NCBI GenBank assembly: GCA_023052935.1
Contig: CM041298.1
Span: forward strand, 111,963,977-112,027,976
Source of the DNA: Piezodorus guildinii
Taxonomy: Eukaryota > Arthropoda > Insecta > Hemiptera > Pentatomidae
Direction of reading: 5' to 3'
Length of the DNA stretch: 64,000 nt
Part shown: piece after piece, positions 46,319 to 57,056 of the stretch
Position numbering within the stretch: position 1 is the first letter of the stretch
How the letters are laid out: each line of letters begins with the position of its first letter
Translations under genes and position numbers: made by a program
The notes under the pieces: generated by a model
What the model was told of the DNA's origin: nothing
The model's database searches: none
Seen by the model: only the letters and a program-made list of their open reading frames with translations

Positions 46319-46690
46319 CTTAAGTCATAATTTGTTCTGTAAAGGTTTTATATAAATGTACTAAGGTCGTTGAAATTTAATAACTCGATTTCCTTACCCA
46401 TCTATTCCTATTTTTATATTTTTCATACTGACATCCTCCAACTCAATAGTAAACAAAATATTATTTTAATGGTATTATAATTTTTGACCAAGCATATACC
46501 CTTTTTCTATGTTCTCTTTATTTATTCTTTCACATATTTATGTAACTATACACTCATTGTATTCCTTTTGTATCTTTTTAGCCCTGATGATGACCCACAA
46601 TGGGAGGTTCAAAACGTTGGCAGACTATAAATAGTTAAAACATTTTTTTTTCTTAACTGACCGACAGCCGGAATAATTTTTTTCCGGAAC
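46319..46690 (+). mobile_element. Penelope-like terminal region without SINE
   Basis: Contiguous AATTTGTTCTGTAAAGG... to ATTATAATTTTTGACCAAGC and AGCCCTGATGATGACCCACA. The core at 46584 keeps CTGATGA, but stem II is broken (GACCC/GGGAGGTTC) and GAAAC reads CAAAAC. It lacks the SINE-T found in the homologous place at 45003-45284. Confidence 0.75.
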
Positions 46691-47639
46691 TTTCAAAAGT
46701 ATACTAATTATATCCATTAATGATATTTACTTTTTCAATAAGTATATTCATGAGAGAATTAAATTCCTACATAAGTAAATCTGTTTAAGACTGTTATTGT
46801 GAAATATTCTTTCTTGTTATATGATTCTTTATTGTTTTTTTATATATATAAATTATTAATTAAATAATAAAAGCTTCGCTACACGGTGAGAAAAGAGGGA
46901 GGTGAAAAATACATGAAAGCTAGTGCTTGTGAGAAGTCACGAATTTTATTTATAGCAATTTTATAGTAATATTTGATGTTATCTAATGGTTTAGATAAGA
47001 TCAAATATTATAATCAGTATAGGAATCCCTAGTAACGCAGCCAATGAGCCTAGTATCGAAAAAATACAATTAAAATAAATCTATACTTGAGCAGGCGAGA
47101 TTAAATTGAAATTAAGTGAATCTACAACTATATCTAATACCACCAAATACCAATCAAAATCGTGAGTAATTGTATATATGTGTATATATGTATATGTATA
47201 CCTGGTATTTTTATTTAATTTTAAGTTTTATAACTCTACCCATCGGTATTGTGAAAAGCAAAGGATAATGTGGTGATGAAAGAATATACATATGACATTT
47301 AAGGTTTTGGTAAGGATAGTACCAAACAATTCTAGGCGGTCTTGATTCAGTCACTTCAGGAAAGGAGATCTATCATCCAGCTTCTTTTTAGTCTTCTCTT
47401 AATGGACTTGTCAGCTGTAGGCGTATCATTTATCAGTCCATTCTTATGTCCGTGAAGACCTTCATGGAAACAGGAACAAATACTACTTATCAGTGAGACT
47501 ATTTTAGTTTGTTGTTAGTCAGTATGTTGAATTTTATTATTAGTTAACAATAATGGGTAGTTAAATATCAATAAAAGAAGGGAGAAGTTCCAAAAACTGC
47601 ATAAATGTTATACAATTCGATTTATTTTTCTAAATAATT
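46691..47639. other. No gene; possible Helitron-associated piece
   Basis: 46860-47050 (GCTTCGCTACACGGTGAGAA, AGTAATATTTGATGTTATCT) recalls the family near 14930. The remainder shows nothing I recognise. Confidence 0.4.
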
Positions 47640-47944
47640 TTTTACAATAATTGTTATAAAAACTATTCTCATAGGATGAGCCATGATAGTAGCTATGATA
47701 ATGTTAGAAAAGAGTGATATCTAGTTTTCTGCAAAATTATTTTTTTTTGTTTCTAATACCTCTAGACCGTTGAAAATTAGACATACAAATATTCAACTAT
47801 AGTAAGATATACTTTTACCACTCAAATAAAATATTATTAAATACGTGAAGATTTGCATTATAACGATTATCCTCGTATGATAAGCCGTTTCCATGATAGT
47901 AACCATAATTATGTTAGAAAACAGTGATATCTCGTATTCCGCAT
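47640..47944 (+). repeat. Two diverged copies of a roughly 70-bp unit
   Basis: CCATGATAGTAGCTATGATA with GTTAGAAAAGAGTGATATCT (about 47680-47740) recurs as CCATGATAGTAACCATAATT with GTTAGAAAACAGTGATATCT (about 47893-47945), 210 bp apart. Confidence 0.75.
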
Positions 47945-50233
47945 TTTTTTTTTCTTTTACATAATTTATTGAAATTTACAACTGTACTAAAAAAATACAA
48001 CAAGTAAATATGATATAAGAAAAATGACATAAAAAAGACTTGTAGAAGAACTGCCCAATGGTAGCACTCCTGTAACTATTCTAAACTAGAAGGTCTCGGG
48101 GCCATCTCCTTTTCAGACGCCTCGGAGGATTGTCGAGAATTGAATAGGAAGAAAGGATTGAAACTAGAGGATTAGGTGGAACAAGAGGAAATGAAATGAA
48201 AAAACTTCCTTATTATCCTGGGACTAAAGTCCTTTAAGAATAAAATAACATACATAATTGATGACCGGAACAGTGTGGTCATGGCTTAGAATAACAAATT
48301 ACTAAACTAAAAAATAATTAAGGTAGTAATTATGTACATCTTTACAAGTCAGACTTTCAGAATAAGAAAAACAGAAATAGCTGGTTCATCAATGATAATT
48401 TGAGTAATATAAACACACCAAAAAAATAATAATAATAATAATTGGTATTTATAGCATCTGCAGTTTGAAGTTATTGTCTGTTTGACTGGGTAAGGAGAAG
48501 GTGATTGAAAAGTAGCGATTTGAAGGAGGAAGCAGTACTTACATGACGGATCTCAGGAGGAATAGAATTCCAAAGAGTGGTTGCTTTGGCTAGAAAGGAC
48601 TTGTCAAAGGCAGCAGTACGGTGAGGAGGAGGGTAGAGGTCAGAAAGACGGGATCTAGTAGAACGGGACTGAATTGATGATTTAAATTGAAGGGATTGGA
48701 AGATGTAGCTGGGACGATGAGTTCTGATAACCTGGTAGAGGAAGGAGGCTAGGAAATACTGGCATCTGTAACGAGGATAAAGCCACCTTAACTCGGTGTA
48801 ATACTGGGTTATATGCGTGTCTCTGGTGATTCCGAATACAAACCGTACTGCACAGTTCATAATACGCTTAAGTTTTGCTTCGAGCTCACCTGAAAGTCCG
48901 CTGTACACCTCGCATCCGTAGTCAAAGTGGGGAAAATCAAGGGAAGAAACAAGGAGTTTACGAATATTGAATGGTAGGAGGTGATGGAGGCGACGGAATT
49001 GCTTTAGGGTTGTTATGGTTCGGCGGGATATTTGGGAGATGTGCGGTTTCCAAGAGAGAGTTTGATCAAGAGTAATACCTAAGTTCTTGGCAGATGAATG
49101 AAAAGAGATAGGAGTATTGTTTAGGAAAAGGTTGGGAGAGCTGGGAAAGGATTTAAGGAGAGCAAGTGATGCTATCAGGATGGCTTTTGTTTTTTCAGCG
49201 CTTAGCAGGAGTTTGTTGCTGTTTGACCAAGCACTTATATTATTTATGTCCTCCTGAAGTTTAGAGATAGCATCAGGAAATTCATTTGGGGTAAAGGAAA
49301 TATAAATCTGAATATCGTCGGCATAGAGGTGGTATTGGGAGTGCTTGATGGAGAGCGGAAGATCATTTATGAATATGGAGAAATGGGTAGGGGATAACGA
49401 GGAACCTTGGGGTACACCTTTTGTTAGTGGCAGTGAGTCGGAGCGTGGTTTATTGGGAACTACAACATACTGGGAACGGCCGGTAAGGAATGATTGAAAC
49501 CATTGAAGAGCGCCTGTGGATACTGGGAGTCTATGGAGTTCAAATCAGCAATATACAGAATATTAAGGTCTTTGTGGATCAGTTTATCAGTTACAAAATA
49601 AGGAGCATTGAGGATTTTACGAACGATTTTGGATTGTAGGGATTGGATACGGGAAGAATTCGATGGTTTAGTATAGCCCCAAAGCTCTACTCCGTAAGTC
49701 CATATAGGCCGTATGATAGTCATGTAGCCTTTTGTAGTTAAGTGGAAGATTTGAACGTTTGTCTAGTAAGTGTTGAAGTAGTCGAAAACGTCGTGCAGTT
49801 TCTTATCGTTCCAGTCTTGTATGAGGGTTTCAAGTAAGGCGTTTGTCAAGGTGTAGTCCTAGATATCGGATCTGTTCAACCGGGACAAGAGGAGTATTAT
49901 TGAAGGAGACAGTAGGGCAGGATGTCATTGGTTTACGACGAAGTGTAAAGGTAATTTGGTTGGATTTGTTAGCATTTCTTCTAATTCTCCAGTTCTGACA
50001 CTTCTTGACACATACTTCAAGATCTCTGATGTGGGATTGGAGAGTTTGAGAGGCAATAGTTGGATCAGCATTGACTGATAAGACACATGTCATCAGCATA
50101 GGTAGAAAGGAAATTGTTAGGATGGGAGGGGATATCAGGTGTATAAACTGTGTAAAGGATGGGCCCTAGGATACTGCCTTGAGGAACACCAACCAACTGA
50201 CTAAAAAGGGATGAATAGGAATTATTACGGACT
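47945..50233 (-). mobile_element. Jockey-clade LINE, 5' truncated, split by an L2-like insertion
   Basis: Part 1 (50233-49533): TILVRNNSYSSLF, VGVPQGSILGPILYTVYTPD, YADDMC, DPTIASQTLQSHIRDLEVC, VPVEQIRYLGLHLDKRL, IRPIWTYGVELWGYTK and HKDLNILYIADLNS. Part 2 (48178-47945): PNPLVSILSS, PPRRLKRRWPRDLLV then a stop, and the 3' UTR ending in A's. About 15 codons are missing between the parts, and the frame changes several times. It starts inside family K sequence (50695 onward). Confidence 0.88.
48180..49532 (-). pseudogene. L2/CR1-like LINE copy 2, 5' truncated RT
   Basis: By hand translation the minus frame is open from 49532 (RLPVSTGALQWFQSFLTGRS) through GVPQGSSLSPTHF, YADDIQIYISF, EKTKAILIAS, NLGITLDQTLSWKPH and NCAVRFVFGITRD to the stop at 48471, about 353 codons without an ATG because the 5' part is missing. 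It is clearly related to the intact LINE at 53064-55865 but a different subfamily. The 3' UTR ends GGACTTTAGTCCCAGGATAA with a TTTCATTTCATTTC tail at 48180-48200. It lies within Jockey and lost no frame, so it is fairly young. Confidence 0.88.
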
Positions 50234-50249
50234 AATATTGTACACGTAT

Positions 50250-50678
50250 GGATGTGAGACATGGACGTTTAACAAGACTGCGTCTGAAAAAATGGACCGA
50301 TTTGAAAGAAAAGTTCTTAGACGGATCTTCGGACCAGTCCAAGAGTCAGGAAGATGGAGGATTAGGACAAACAAGGAAGTATATCGGCTATATCAGGAAT
50401 TAGCAGTGTCCATGTTCGTAAAGATCCAGCGTCTTAAATGGCTAGGCCATGTTCTCAGGATGGAAGATTCAAGAGCAGCCAAAAGATTATATATGCATGA
50501 CCCTGATGGAGTGCGCCCGAGAGGAAGACCCAAGACCAGATGGCGGGACAATGTAAGCGGTGACCTCCGAAAGCTAGGAATAACGATAACAATGACAGAA
50601 GATAGAGCACAGTGGGAAGGGCTAGTTGAGCAGGCCAAGGACAGCTACATGCGTCTCTTGTGCCAATAGAAGAAGAAG
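50250..50678 (+). pseudogene. LINE-C C-terminal fragment with 16-bp target duplication
   Basis: The frame to 50669 reads YGCETWTFNKTASEKMDRFE, KVLRRIFGPVQESGRWRIR, IQRLKWLGHVLRMEDSRAA and RPRGRPKTRWRDNVSGDL, the C-terminal domain of an RTE-like reverse transcriptase. The tail is AGAAGAAGAAG. AATATTGTACACGTAT lies outside both ends (50234-50249 and 50679-50694). Only about 140 codons were inserted, severe 5' truncation. It sits at the Jockey/family K junction. Confidence 0.92.
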
Positions 50679-50694
50679 AATATTGTACACGTAT

Positions 50695-51060
50695 AAAATT
50701 TTACCTTAATTCTTTACCTTTCCAGAAGCATATTATACATCTAGATTACTGTTTTCTTCTTTAGTTGGTTATCAAATTCGTTCAACTCTTATATTTACCG
50801 TGTTCTATGAACAAAATGAAATGGTATTTATTTTTTTTTTAATGTACAAAATTAAAGGTACTTTGGAGAAAGAAAATTTAAAATATAGGTATTTGAGCAC
50901 TGTCAGAGTATTTTAATCCGAATACAACCTCTATAATATTGAAGCAAATTAAATTGTATATCCATATAGAAAGCTTAATCAAAATCGTTGGATCGATTTT
51001 TGGAAAAATTGTAAAAAGGAGCAAAATGGCTCTTCTGGTTTTTCGATTTATTTAGTTATT
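50695..51060 (-). repeat. Family K repeat (minus), part
   Basis: CAGAAGCATATTATACATCT, TTGGTTATCAAATTCGTTCA, ATTAAAGGTACTTTGGAGAA and ATCCATATAGAAAGCTTAAT blocks in K order, ending near GGCTCTTCTGGTT. Confidence 0.78.
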
Positions 51061-51062
51061 TA

Positions 51063-51973
51063 AAACTAGTGATCCGCCCTTGTCTCGCACGGGTGCAATT
51101 TAAATGTGGTGTAATTTATGTTTAAAATACTTGGGAGTTTGATCAATTAAAAGCTTATTATTTTGGGATTATGAATTCATAAAAAAAAAAACTGCACTTA
51201 TCAAATAAATATTATAAATATCTTTTTTATATAACGTCTATTAATTCTTATATTTAATCATCGGCAGAAATTAGAAACATAAATTGTTCAATAAATCAAA
51301 AATCGGCTTAGTTTATTTGTTTGTATGTTGAACGGTTCCAATTTTATTCCATTTATTACAAAATTAAATTTCATAAGAATTTTTTCCAAATACATTTTAA
51401 TGTATTAAAGTGAATTTAGTTTCCATCTGAGTCCTATTTAGTTTACAGTGTAACTACTATTTGTTTGTAAAATGAACTAAAAGCATAAATAATTATTAAT
51501 AGTATTAGTTTATAATAACTTTTCATTTGTTTTAGCAACTTAAGTACGATTTGGTACATAATATTTTTTCTAAGATCTTGATTACTGTATGATGTATATA
51601 ACCTGTACAATCACCATGAATCACCATAACCTCACTAATCCACAACATTATAAATAATATTTGTGCATAAGTTTATGCCCTTATAACATCTTTCTAGTAA
51701 ATTGCTCGACTTATTTTATTGTATGTTAACTTTTATAAAATCTTGCGCTTTTCAACGGTATATTATACGTCTGTGTAATAGTATATTATACGTCTGTGAA
51801 CTAGTATATTATATGTCTGTGTACTAGTGATATTTAAGGATTAATTTGTTTATGAATTGGTCACAGACAATTTTTCCCGATAGAAGAAAACCTATATTGC
51901 AATGGATTTGACTTACGTATCAAAATCCGTCCAGTGGTTTAGAAGGAGTTAACAGAAACACAAATCCCGTTAT

Positions 51974-52031
<58 letters not shown>
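51063..52031 (+). repeat. Dispersed repeat ending in (TA)n, class unknown
   Basis: Starts AACTAGTGATCCGCCCTTGT then CTCGCACGGGTGCAATTTAA and ends ATCAAAATCCGTCCAGTGGT, TTAGAAGGAGTTAACAGAAA, then (TA)n at 51979-52031. This start and end arrangement is familiar from common arthropod repeats of unsettled class. The interior has GTATATTATACGTCTGTG repeated three times near 51760-51830. Non-coding. Confidence 0.5.
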
Positions 52032-52035
<4 letters not shown>

Positions 52036-52069
52036 GATTTTTCGAGCTAGACTTACTACACATATGAAA

Positions 52070-52160
52070 TATCGTATATTATGCGGGAAATCATTTGTGT
52101 TCCTGAAAATTTTGGTATTCGAGTTTTCACCGAAAATGCACGTTTCAGGTAAGTGAATGT
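52070..52160. repeat. Family K end A remnant
   Basis: GAAAATTTTGGTATTCGAGT, AAAATGCACGTTTCAGGTAA and GTGAATG, diverged and rearranged. Confidence 0.5.
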
Positions 52161-52589
52161 TAAACATCAAAAACTGTTATTTCACTAAAAGTATTGAAGT
52201 GCGCAATTCGTGAAATTAAAAACAATTACTGAAATGGAACCAATTTCACCTCCCGTTCCGGAACGATTTCTCGCTTTTTTCTCCTGTTTAGAGGATTTGG
52301 TCCTAAAATTTCCATAAACCTCTTTCATTTGAATAATTGGTCAAGGCCTCATGCCGATCGTGGTTAGGGATGTCACCACCATATTGCCCTGGACTCGCCT
52401 ATCAAACGGTATCCGATACGTGTTATTTAATCTCTATGTATTGAGGCTCTCCGCATAGATGATGGGTCAAATGTGACATAATGGTAGATTTCACCATTTT
52501 AATTAACAGACATGTCTGGAAACTAGGATACGATTCAAAATTGGCAAGATTATCTTCTTTTTTTTTTTAATGTATATTTTATATCTTTC
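52161..52589. other. No feature recognised
   Basis: No ORF or repeat similarity that I could assign. Confidence 0.45.
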
Positions 52590-52872
52590 AGTTGATTATC
52601 GTATTCGTTCAACTTATATATTTATCCGTTTTTTATCAGTACTAAATAAATGATGTAGTTATTTTTATAGATTCTAAAAAAATGAAAGGCACTAGAGAGA
52701 AAGAAAAATTAAATTATCGGCATTTAAGCCCTGTCAGACTATTTCAATTAGAATGAAACCTACATGATATTAAAGCCCGTTAAATTTTACATCGATACAG
52801 GAAGTTTAATCAACATACTTAGAGGCCGTCTTTGGCAAAATCGTGAAAAGGTGCTAAATGTATGGTATAAAA
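52590..52872 (-). repeat. Family K repeat (minus), interrupted by the L2-like LINE
   Basis: GGCATTTAAGCCCTGTCAGA, ATTAGAATGAAACCTACATG and AAATTTTACATCGATACAGG up to GCTAAATGTATGGTATAAAA. A K-like block (AGCTAATTTTGATGAAAAAC) resumes at 56058 after the LINE. A (TG)n(TA)n tract (52870-52920) lies at the junction. Confidence 0.75.
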
Positions 52873-52977
52873 TGTGTATGTGTGTATGTATGTGTGTGTG
52901 TGTGTATATATATATATATACTTTGTATTGGCTTAAAAAACATATCTGTAATTTACAGTTCCACTTTTTCTCAATGT

Positions 52978-55900
52978 AAAATAGAGTGCTGGATGAAAAA
53001 CTATTATATCCCTACCTTCAACCCTAATCCTCTTTTCAGTCTTTCCCCCTCAACCCTTACATTATGACTAATATCCTAACTTCCTGTCACATCAACGCAC
53101 AATCTCTCCTAGCCCACTATGATGAATTCCAACTATATTTCCTTGACAATTTTTATCACATAGTAGCCGTATCCGAAACATGGTTAAAACCATTTATCCC
53201 CTCCTCTCAGGTTTCCCTTCCAAATTACTCCTTTCTCAGACATGACCGATCTGATCGCAGGGGAGGTGGAGTCGGGCTGTATATTCATGATAGCCTGAAA
53301 GCCAAAATCCTATTAACATCTCCTCATAATCCCTTACCTCACATAGAATATATGTTTGTTGAAATTTCAACCATCTCCTCACCCTTGCTATACGCCGTTA
53401 TCTACCGACCTCCCCGTGTTCCATTTGATGACCTCTTCCAATCCTCCCTTGTCCAACTGGTCTCAGCATATAACAATATAATTATTTCTGGTGACTTCAA
53501 TACTAATATGTTATCTGAGTCCAGTGACAAATCCTTCCTTACAGATCTAATATACTCCCTCAATCTTTATCTTGTTCCTTACTATCCTACCCACCACACA
53601 CAATACTCAGATACCTGGTTAGACCTCCATATTTCTGATTCTCCTACAAAAATTATTTCCTCCTCACAGCACCCCGTTCCGTTTCTTTCATCACACGACC
53701 TTATCCATATCGCATATAACCTACCTGTCAAATCCTTTACACCAAAAATTATATCATATCGTAATTTGGACCTTCTTTCCCATGAATCCCTTCAACCTGA
53801 TCTTGACTCCATCCACTGGGACTATCTATACTCCTACAACTCCATTGATCTTAAGGTCTCCTTTCTCACCTCAAACCTACGATCCATATTAGACACCCAT
53901 GCTCCGTTAAAAACCAGAACCTTACGCCGTCCTACTGCGCCTTGGCTGACCCCAGAAATAAAGACAATGATGAAAAGAAGAGAAGCGGCAAGACGCAAAT
54001 TTCGACGTACTCGTCAGCAAGATGATTATGCGTCTTTCAAGAGACTTCGAAACGAAACCCAATCCGCAGTACGACGTGCTAAATCTCTCCATATCCATTC
54101 TGTCCTTTCCGAAGCTCCCGATTCTAGATCTAAATGGAAAATTCTTCGTAAATTGTCCTTCCCTGAATCCAATAACCTTAGTTCTTTCCAAATCACGCCT
54201 GACGAACTCAATAATCATTACATCTCCTCAGCTTCTAATTCCTCAATAGCTCCTGACATTACTTACCGAAGGTTTAATCCTGACAGTTTCTTTTTTTCTC
54301 ATGTTTCATACGACGAGCTGCTTGCTACAATCTCAAAATCCCATACCAATGACTATGGACCTGACAATATCCCTGTAAAATTAATAAATTCCAGCCTCCC
54401 ATCCCTCATACCCATACTCTATCATATATATAATTTCTCTCTACAAAATTCAATTTTTCCTTCTTCCTGGAAAACTGCCCTCGTCCGACCACTAAATAAA
54501 GTTCCAAATCCTACCTCACCGCAAGATTTCCGTCCTATTTCTCTTCTCTCCAATCTTTCAAAACCGCTCGAACGCCTTGTTCAAACCCAACTCTCAAATT
54601 TCCTAGAAGAAAACTCCCTTCTTAGTCCTCTCCAATCCGGTTTTCGATCTGGTTATTCTACCCAATCCGCTCTCCTTAAAATAACGCAAGACCTCCAAAC
54701 TGCCATTGATCGCCAACAAATAACAATTCTTATCCTTCTCGATTTCTCAAAGGCGTTTGACACCGTTGACCATAGCATCCTTCTTACCAAACTCCAAAAT
54801 CTTCCAGTATCCAACAGTGCTTTGCGCTGGTTTCAATCCTTTCTCTCCGATCGTTCTCAGTACGTAGTAGTGCCAGACCAGCCCCCATCCTCAACCTTGC
54901 CCCTTTCCTGCGGTGTCCCACAGGGGTCGTCTCTATCTCCTACCCTATTTGCTATTTATATTAATGACCTGCCTCTCCATATTAATCACGCTAAATACCA
55001 CCTCTATGCAGACGATTTTCAAATTTACCTTTCCTTCCCACCTCCCGACCTATTACCAGCAACAAAAAGACTACAAGAGGACTTAGATCGAATAAGTCAC
55101 TGGGCTGTAGTCAACAAACTAAAACTAAATATTGAAAAAACAAAGGCCATTGTAATAGGATCCCATCACTTCTTGAAAACTGTTCCACATATCCCAACCC
55201 TCTTCCTAAATGGTAACCCTATAAAGTTTTATCCGACCGTCAGGAATCTGGGAGTAACCTTTGATCAAACCCTCTCTTTCAAGAACCATATTTCCGAAAT
55301 TTCCCGCCGCACCTTTTATACCTTAAAGCGACTGAATTCCCTTCGTCACCTATTCCCGTATGAAACCCGGAAGCTCCTCGTTACCTCTCTAATATTCCCC
55401 CACTTCGACTACTGCTGTACCGTATACGGTTGTGTTTCTGGGGATCTCGAAGTAAAAATAAAACGCCTAATTAATTGCTTTGTTCGATTTATCTTCGGGG
55501 TCCCGAGATACACCTCCGTCTCCGAATTTTATAGCGAGTTGAAGTGGCTTTATCCTTCCAATCGTCGGAAGTATTTCCTTGCATCATTCCTATACCAAGT
55601 TATTCAATCCCGGCGTCCATCATACATTTTCAACCTTTTACAATTCAAATCCTCTGTCCATTCCCGCTGTACACGCTCTAGGCCTTCAGATTTATACACA
55701 ACGGCCCACCAATCTGCACATTTTGACAGATCGTTCCTTATCCGATCCTCAATCCTGTGGAATTCTATTCCTCTTTCTATCCGTCACTCCAACTCTCTTC
55801 CTGTATTCAAATCCCGCTTATTCATTCATCTCATGACCATCCAGTCAGAACAAAATTGTAATTGACTCTATTTTATTCTATTTTCAACATATTTGCATAT

Positions 55901-56052
55901 GTCTGTTTTCTGTTAGTTCTAGTCAAATTGTTTATAAATAATTAATTTCTCTAAGACTCTTAAGTCCAATTTACATGTTATGTAGATGTTATTCTAAAGG
56001 GACTTGTCCCAGAATAATAAAGAATTTATTTATTTATTTATTTATTTATTTA
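52978..56052 (+). mobile_element. L2/CR1-like LINE with intact ORF
   Basis: About 85 bp of leader, the 933-codon ORF at 53064-55865, a 3' UTR and the hairpin end GGGACTTGTCCCAGAATAAT (55998-56017) followed by a TTTATTTATT tail to 56052. No ORF1 is seen, so it is either 5' truncated just before ORF2 or a one-ORF type. Inserted in a family K copy. The exact 5' boundary and target duplication are not resolved. Confidence 0.88.
53064..55865 (+). CDS. Endonuclease/reverse transcriptase of an L2/CR1-like LINE (intact)
   Basis: 933 residues, the only long uninterrupted gene here. The APE-type endonuclease is at residues 1-215: N11 (HINAQS), E38 (VSETW), GDFN 143-146, D187 (TWLDLHIS) and SSHDLI at 209-214, where most relatives have SDHDLI, so the Asp next to the catalytic His is Ser. 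Reverse transcriptase is at about 430-720: QSGFRSGYSTQSALL (525-538), LLDFSKAFDTVDH (558-570, D560), CGVPQGSSLSP (616-626), YADD (648-651), then KLNIEKTKAIVIGS and NLGVTFDQTLSFKNH. The C-terminal region to 933 (FVRFIFGVPRYTSVSEFYSE, RSSILWNSIPLSIRH) is conserved with the copies at 48471 and 57057. The start is the first ATG of the frame, close before the first endonuclease motif. No RNase H. Nicks target DNA and copies its RNA onto the nick. Confidence 0.95.
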   Translation: MTNILTSCHINAQSLLAHYDEFQLYFLDNFYHIVAVSETWLKPFIPSSQVSLPNYSFLRHDRSDRRGGGVGLYIHDSLKAKILLTSPHNPLPHIEYMFVEISTISSPLLYAVIYRPPRVPFDDLFQSSLVQLVSAYNNIIISGDFNTNMLSESSDKSFLTDLIYSLNLYLVPYYPTHHTQYSDTWLDLHISDSPTKIISSSQHPVPFLSSHDLIHIAYNLPVKSFTPKIISYRNLDLLSHESLQPDLDSIHWDYLYSYNSIDLKVSFLTSNLRSILDTHAPLKTRTLRRPTAPWLTPEIKTMMKRREAARRKFRRTRQQDDYASFKRLRNETQSAVRRAKSLHIHSVLSEAPDSRSKWKILRKLSFPESNNLSSFQITPDELNNHYISSASNSSIAPDITYRRFNPDSFFFSHVSYDELLATISKSHTNDYGPDNIPVKLINSSLPSLIPILYHIYNFSLQNSIFPSSWKTALVRPLNKVPNPTSPQDFRPISLLSNLSKPLERLVQTQLSNFLEENSLLSPLQSGFRSGYSTQSALLKITQDLQTAIDRQQITILILLDFSKAFDTVDHSILLTKLQNLPVSNSALRWFQSFLSDRSQYVVVPDQPPSSTLPLSCGVPQGSSLSPTLFAIYINDLPLHINHAKYHLYADDFQIYLSFPPPDLLPATKRLQEDLDRISHWAVVNKLKLNIEKTKAIVIGSHHFLKTVPHIPTLFLNGNPIKFYPTVRNLGVTFDQTLSFKNHISEISRRTFYTLKRLNSLRHLFPYETRKLLVTSLIFPHFDYCCTVYGCVSGDLEVKIKRLINCFVRFIFGVPRYTSVSEFYSELKWLYPSNRRKYFLASFLYQVIQSRRPSYIFNLLQFKSSVHSRCTRSRPSDLYTTAHQSAHFDRSFLIRSSILWNSIPLSIRHSNSLPVFKSRLFIHLMTIQSEQNCN

Positions 56053-56089
56053 AAAAATCAAAATAGCTAATTTTGATGAAAAACAACTC

Positions 56090-56559
56090 TATAGATTAAC
56101 ATTAGTTACATTAAAAAAAAAAAAAAAAGAAAAAATAACTATCCTTTAATTAAACACAGCAAGAGACATGTGAAAGAGGCTGGCCTAGAAGGGTAGCATG
56201 AGATCAAGATAAAAAGGTGGGCGAAAAACAAATGGAACTAGTTCTTCTTCCCGAGGGTGAATGGAAATACATTAGCCAGTCCCGACAAGTCGAAAAACAC
56301 TACCTAATCCTAAAGCTTGTTTTTCCATCTGGGGAAGGATGGGAATTCTGAGATCCACCGAGACTAACCTTAAAGCTACAATTTAATAAAAGATAAAATA
56401 ATAAGATGGTAAAAACATTATTATATTCCCTACTCCACAAAAAAAAGTGGCTCACTTTGAAAAATCATTTTATTTTATTACTGTGAAATTGATGTGCATT
56501 ATTTACCATGTATGGCTCAAGCAGCCGATCTGGAAATAAAGAAATTTAATAAAAAAAAA
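56090..56559. other. Unassigned, ending in a retroelement-like AATAAAG and poly(A)
   Basis: 56150-56400 has balanced composition but no domain in any frame. 56510-56559 reads GGCTCAAGCAGCCGATCTGG, AAATAAAGAAATTTAAT then 11 A's, like the 3' end at 6790-6842. I infer a truncated retroelement 3' end. Confidence 0.4.
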
Positions 56560-56571
56560 AATGTGCATTAC

Positions 56572-56873
56572 GGGAGCGGCGTGGTCTAGTGGATAGAGCA
56601 CTAGTCTGCTGTGCTCCGGGTCCTGGGTTCGAATCCCGGCTGTGGCAGAATATTATGTATTCTGTTAATTCAGTCGGGGGGCGACCCTAGGGTATGGAGA
56701 CCCTCCTGGGGCAGACCCAGCCTCTATAAAATGGGCACCCAAATTAATTGGCGGCTGAGAGTGATTAAGGCTAATCACCTCATTGCACTGCCGTTGGCCT
56801 AGAAACAGTACGAATCTCTATATGTACTGAGCCCAAGACCCTTCATGGGTTGTAGTGGTACAGGTTTTTTTTT
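56572..56873 (+). mobile_element. SINE-T, full-length, with 12-bp target duplication
   Basis: Head GGGAGCGGCGTGGTCTAGTG (A box), CGGGTCCTGGGTTCGAATCC (B box); body with CAGAATATTATGTATTCTGT, CTAGGGTATGGAGACCCTCC, GGGCAGACCCAGCCTCTATA and GGCCTAGAAACAGTACGAAT. It ends TTGTAGTGGTACAGG and 9 T's. AATGTGCATTAC directly flanks both sides (56560-56571 and 56874-56885), so the T-run is the true 3' end of the inserted copy. Confidence 0.95.
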
Positions 56874-56885
56874 AATGTGCATTAC

Positions 56886-57056
56886 ATCAACATTTTTATA
56901 AAATAGTATCCTTTTGGGACGATTTAGAGGTAAAATTAAGATTAAGAAACAAAAAAAAAAAAAAAAAAAAGATTTATTAGGAAAAAATGTTATATAACAA
57001 AATATATCCTGCATATAATCAAGGCTTATGAAATAAAATAAAATGTTTCATTAGTT
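56886..57056. other. Continuation of the SINE-T target, A-rich
   Basis: Contains a run of about 20 A's at 56950-56970; no feature recognised. Confidence 0.4.

Noticed and set aside
56572..56645. Possible tRNA gene with good A and B boxes
   Set aside because: It is the head of a 302-bp SINE with a target duplication; the cloverleaf is not preserved.
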